The position numbers were made by a program, and so were the translations under genes. Below, one piece after another: positions 12,826-14,255 of a stretch of 14,255 nt of DNA. The stretch is taken from contig JAEZHS010000642.1 in NCBI GenBank assembly GCA_023436825.1, forward strand, positions 1-14,255, in the 5' to 3' direction. How positions within the stretch are numbered: the stretch's first letter is position 1; each line of letters begins with the position of its first letter. The notes beneath the pieces are model-generated. The model saw only the letters and a program-made list of their open reading frames with translations, did no database searches and had not been told where the DNA came from. Origin of the DNA: Pseudomonadota bacterium. GTDB lineage: Bacteria; Pseudomonadota; Alphaproteobacteria; Reyranellales; Reyranellaceae.

Positions 12826-14255
12826 CTTCGTCGCGCGGCAGGCTGCGTTCGCTGGTCACCTGGCTGGGGCTGTCGGTGGCACTCGCGGTCGCGCTGGTCA
12901 TCCCGGCCGGCTACTTCGCGATCGTCTATAGCCAGCTCGACCGCGAACTTTCCTTCGCCGCCAACCTCAAGGCCAACAGGCTCGCCCAGTTCATCTACGC
13001 CAACCGCGAGCTCTGGCAGTACCAGACGCTGCGCTTGGGCCACCTGATCGAGGTGCCCGAGGCCGACGAGAGCACCATGCGCCAGCGCATCTTCGACGCC
13101 GACGGCGCCCTGCTGTTCGAGTCAGGTGCGGCGCCGGCAGCGCCGGTCGCGACCTTCAGCGCGCCGCTGGTCGTGGCCGGATCGACCGTCGGCTCGATCG
13201 AGACCGCTGCGAGCCTGCGCAATCTGCTGGCCAAGACCGTCCTCGTCGGGCTGCTGAGCGGCATCCTGGGTTTCTCGATGTTCTTCATCCTGCGCGTCGT
13301 GCCGCTCAGGGTGATCGACCGCACGCTCGAAGAGCTCGAGAACATGCAGACGCGCTATCGTCGGCTGTTCGACGCCAGTCCTTTTCCGACCTTCGTCATC
13401 GACCGTGAGACCTTGCGCGTGCTCGATGCCAACGAGACGGTGGTTCGCCAGTATGGCTGGCCGCGCGCAGAATTGCTGTCGATGGCCGCCAACGATTTCT
13501 ATCCGCCCGAGGACCTGCCGGCCATTGCCGCTGAGCGCAAGCGCTTCACCATGGACGCCGCCCATGCCGTGCCGCAGCTGCGCCACCGCAAGAAGGACGG
13601 CTCGGTGATCGAGGTCGAGCAGATCGTCTATCCGATCGAGTTCGCCGGGCGTTCGGCCTACTTGGTGACGGTGAACGACGTCACCGAGCGCAACCGCGTG
13701 ATGAAGGAGCTGCTGGCGTCGGAACAGAAATACCACGCCATGATCGAGGCCCTGCCGGTCGGCGTCATCGAGACCACGGCGCAGAGCCGCATCGTCATGG
13801 CCAATGCCACCTGGCGTCGCCTGTTCGGCTTCAGCGACACGGAGGACCTCAGCGAGGTGGACGTCCGGACGCTCTACGCCGATCCGCGCGACCGCGGCGC
13901 GGTGTTGATGGCGCTCGAGGGAGGCGCCGCGCAGCCGCCCAGCGAGTCGGTGTTCCGCCGTCGTGATGGCACGATCTTTCCCGTCGAGCGCCATCTGCGC
14001 GAAGTGCGCGACGGTGATGGCAGGATCATCGGCGTGCGCGGAATCGTGATCGACATTACGCATCGCAAGCTGCTCGAGGCGCAGCTCCACCAGGCGCACA
14101 GGATGGAGGCCGTCGGCAAGCTCACCGGCGGCATCGCCCACGACTTCAACAACATCCTGATGATGATGATGGCCAGCGTCGATGCCTTGGAGGAGGACGA
14201 GGGGCTCGCTCCACCCGCCCGGCGGCGCGTGGCCCAGATCGGCAAGGCGATCGGC
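12822..14255 (+). CDS. PAS-domain sensor histidine kinase, 3' end outside the window
   Basis: GTG12822 opens a frame that stays open for 478 codons to the window end. TM1 is at about residues 11-36, an external loop at 37-136, and TM2 at 137-159. Two PAS domains follow: about 177-293 (RRLFDASPFPTFVIDRETLRVLDANE) and 302-418 (KYHAMIEALPVGVIETT, then RDGTIFPVERHLREVRDGDG). The phosphoacceptor H-box is GKLTGGIAHDFNN with His440. The ATP-binding domain and any receiver domain lie beyond the edge. The GTGA overlap with the binding-protein stop (12822-12825) indicates coupled translation. The start is a GTG without its own ribosome site, consistent with coupling. The short external loop could contact the binding protein. 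The response regulator is not visible. H-boxes of this HDFNN form are common in hybrid kinases. Confidence 0.93.
   Translation, partial: MTSSRGRLRSLVTWLGLSVALAVALVIPAGYFAIVYSQLDRELSFAANLKANRLAQFIYANRELWQYQTLRLGHLIEVPEADESTMRQRIFDADGALLFESGAAPAAPVATFSAPLVVAGSTVGSIETAASLRNLLAKTVLVGLLSGILGFSMFFILRVVPLRVIDRTLEELENMQTRYRRLFDASPFPTFVIDRETLRVLDANETVVRQYGWPRAELLSMAANDFYPPEDLPAIAAERKRFTMDAAHAVPQLRHRKKDGSVIEVEQIVYPIEFAGRSAYLVTVNDVTERNRVMKELLASEQKYHAMIEALPVGVIETTAQSRIVMANATWRRLFGFSDTEDLSEVDVRTLYADPRDRGAVLMALEGGAAQPPSESVFRRRDGTIFPVERHLREVRDGDGRIIGVRGIVIDITHRKLLEAQLHQAHRMEAVGKLTGGIAHDFNNILMMMMASVDALEEDEGLAPPARRRVAQIGKAIG

Overview
The window is GC-rich chromosomal DNA with strong GC3 bias. It carries his genes, an HIT-family gene next to hisE, trmB, and short GC-rich palindromes between genes. 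This fits an Alphaproteobacterium of the Rhodospirillales/Rhizobiales/Reyranella kind; the class is a reasonable inference and the genus only a guess. There are no tRNA, rRNA, CRISPR, IS or phage genes.

Layout. (a) 1-3115, minus strand: a TauD-type 2-oxoglutarate dioxygenase, then an alkyl-DHAP-synthase-like FAD oxidase, then a DUF4239 membrane protein, in transcription order. The last two are decayed. The oxidase has two in-frame TAG codons shortly before its ancestral end. The DUF4239 gene has lost its N-terminal membrane part and changed frame just after a GTGA start/stop overlap with the oxidase. A nested palindrome lies downstream at 1-51. (b) 3212-7713, minus strand: hisA ... hisF-hisE-HIT-exported alpha/beta hydrolase. 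A second Fe(II)/2OG oxygenase gene on the plus strand sits between hisA and hisF and splits the usual hisAF order. (c) 7813-9006, plus strand: an M20 amidohydrolase of the hippurate/IAA-amino-acid type, diverging from hisA. (d) 9059-9490, minus strand: an acidic protein I do not recognise, facing a 185-bp AT-rich gap with palindromes. (e) 9676-11918, plus strand: a thiamine-diphosphate enzyme of the acetolactate synthase/benzoylformate decarboxylase type, followed 5 bp later by trmB. (f) 12007-14255, plus strand: a secreted PstS-like binding protein coupled by a GTGA overlap to a two-PAS membrane histidine kinase that runs off the window.

How the genes work together. hisA, hisF and hisE encode central and early steps of histidine synthesis. 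The two dioxygenases, FAD oxidase, M20 amidohydrolase, hydrolase and ThDP enzyme look like a scattered, partly decaying set of catabolic functions whose substrates cannot be read from sequence. The binding-protein/kinase pair is probably a nutrient- or ligand-sensing unit. Three copies of a CCTCTCC...GGAGAGG palindrome sit just after gene ends (3133-3165, 6935-6964, 9007-9042); they are probably dispersed repeats that may also stop transcription or stabilise mRNA 3' ends.

I see no clear new multi-gene system. The most notable items are the double-amber FAD oxidase with its deleted partner, the split his cluster, the binding-protein/kinase unit, and the palindromic AT-rich divergent region.
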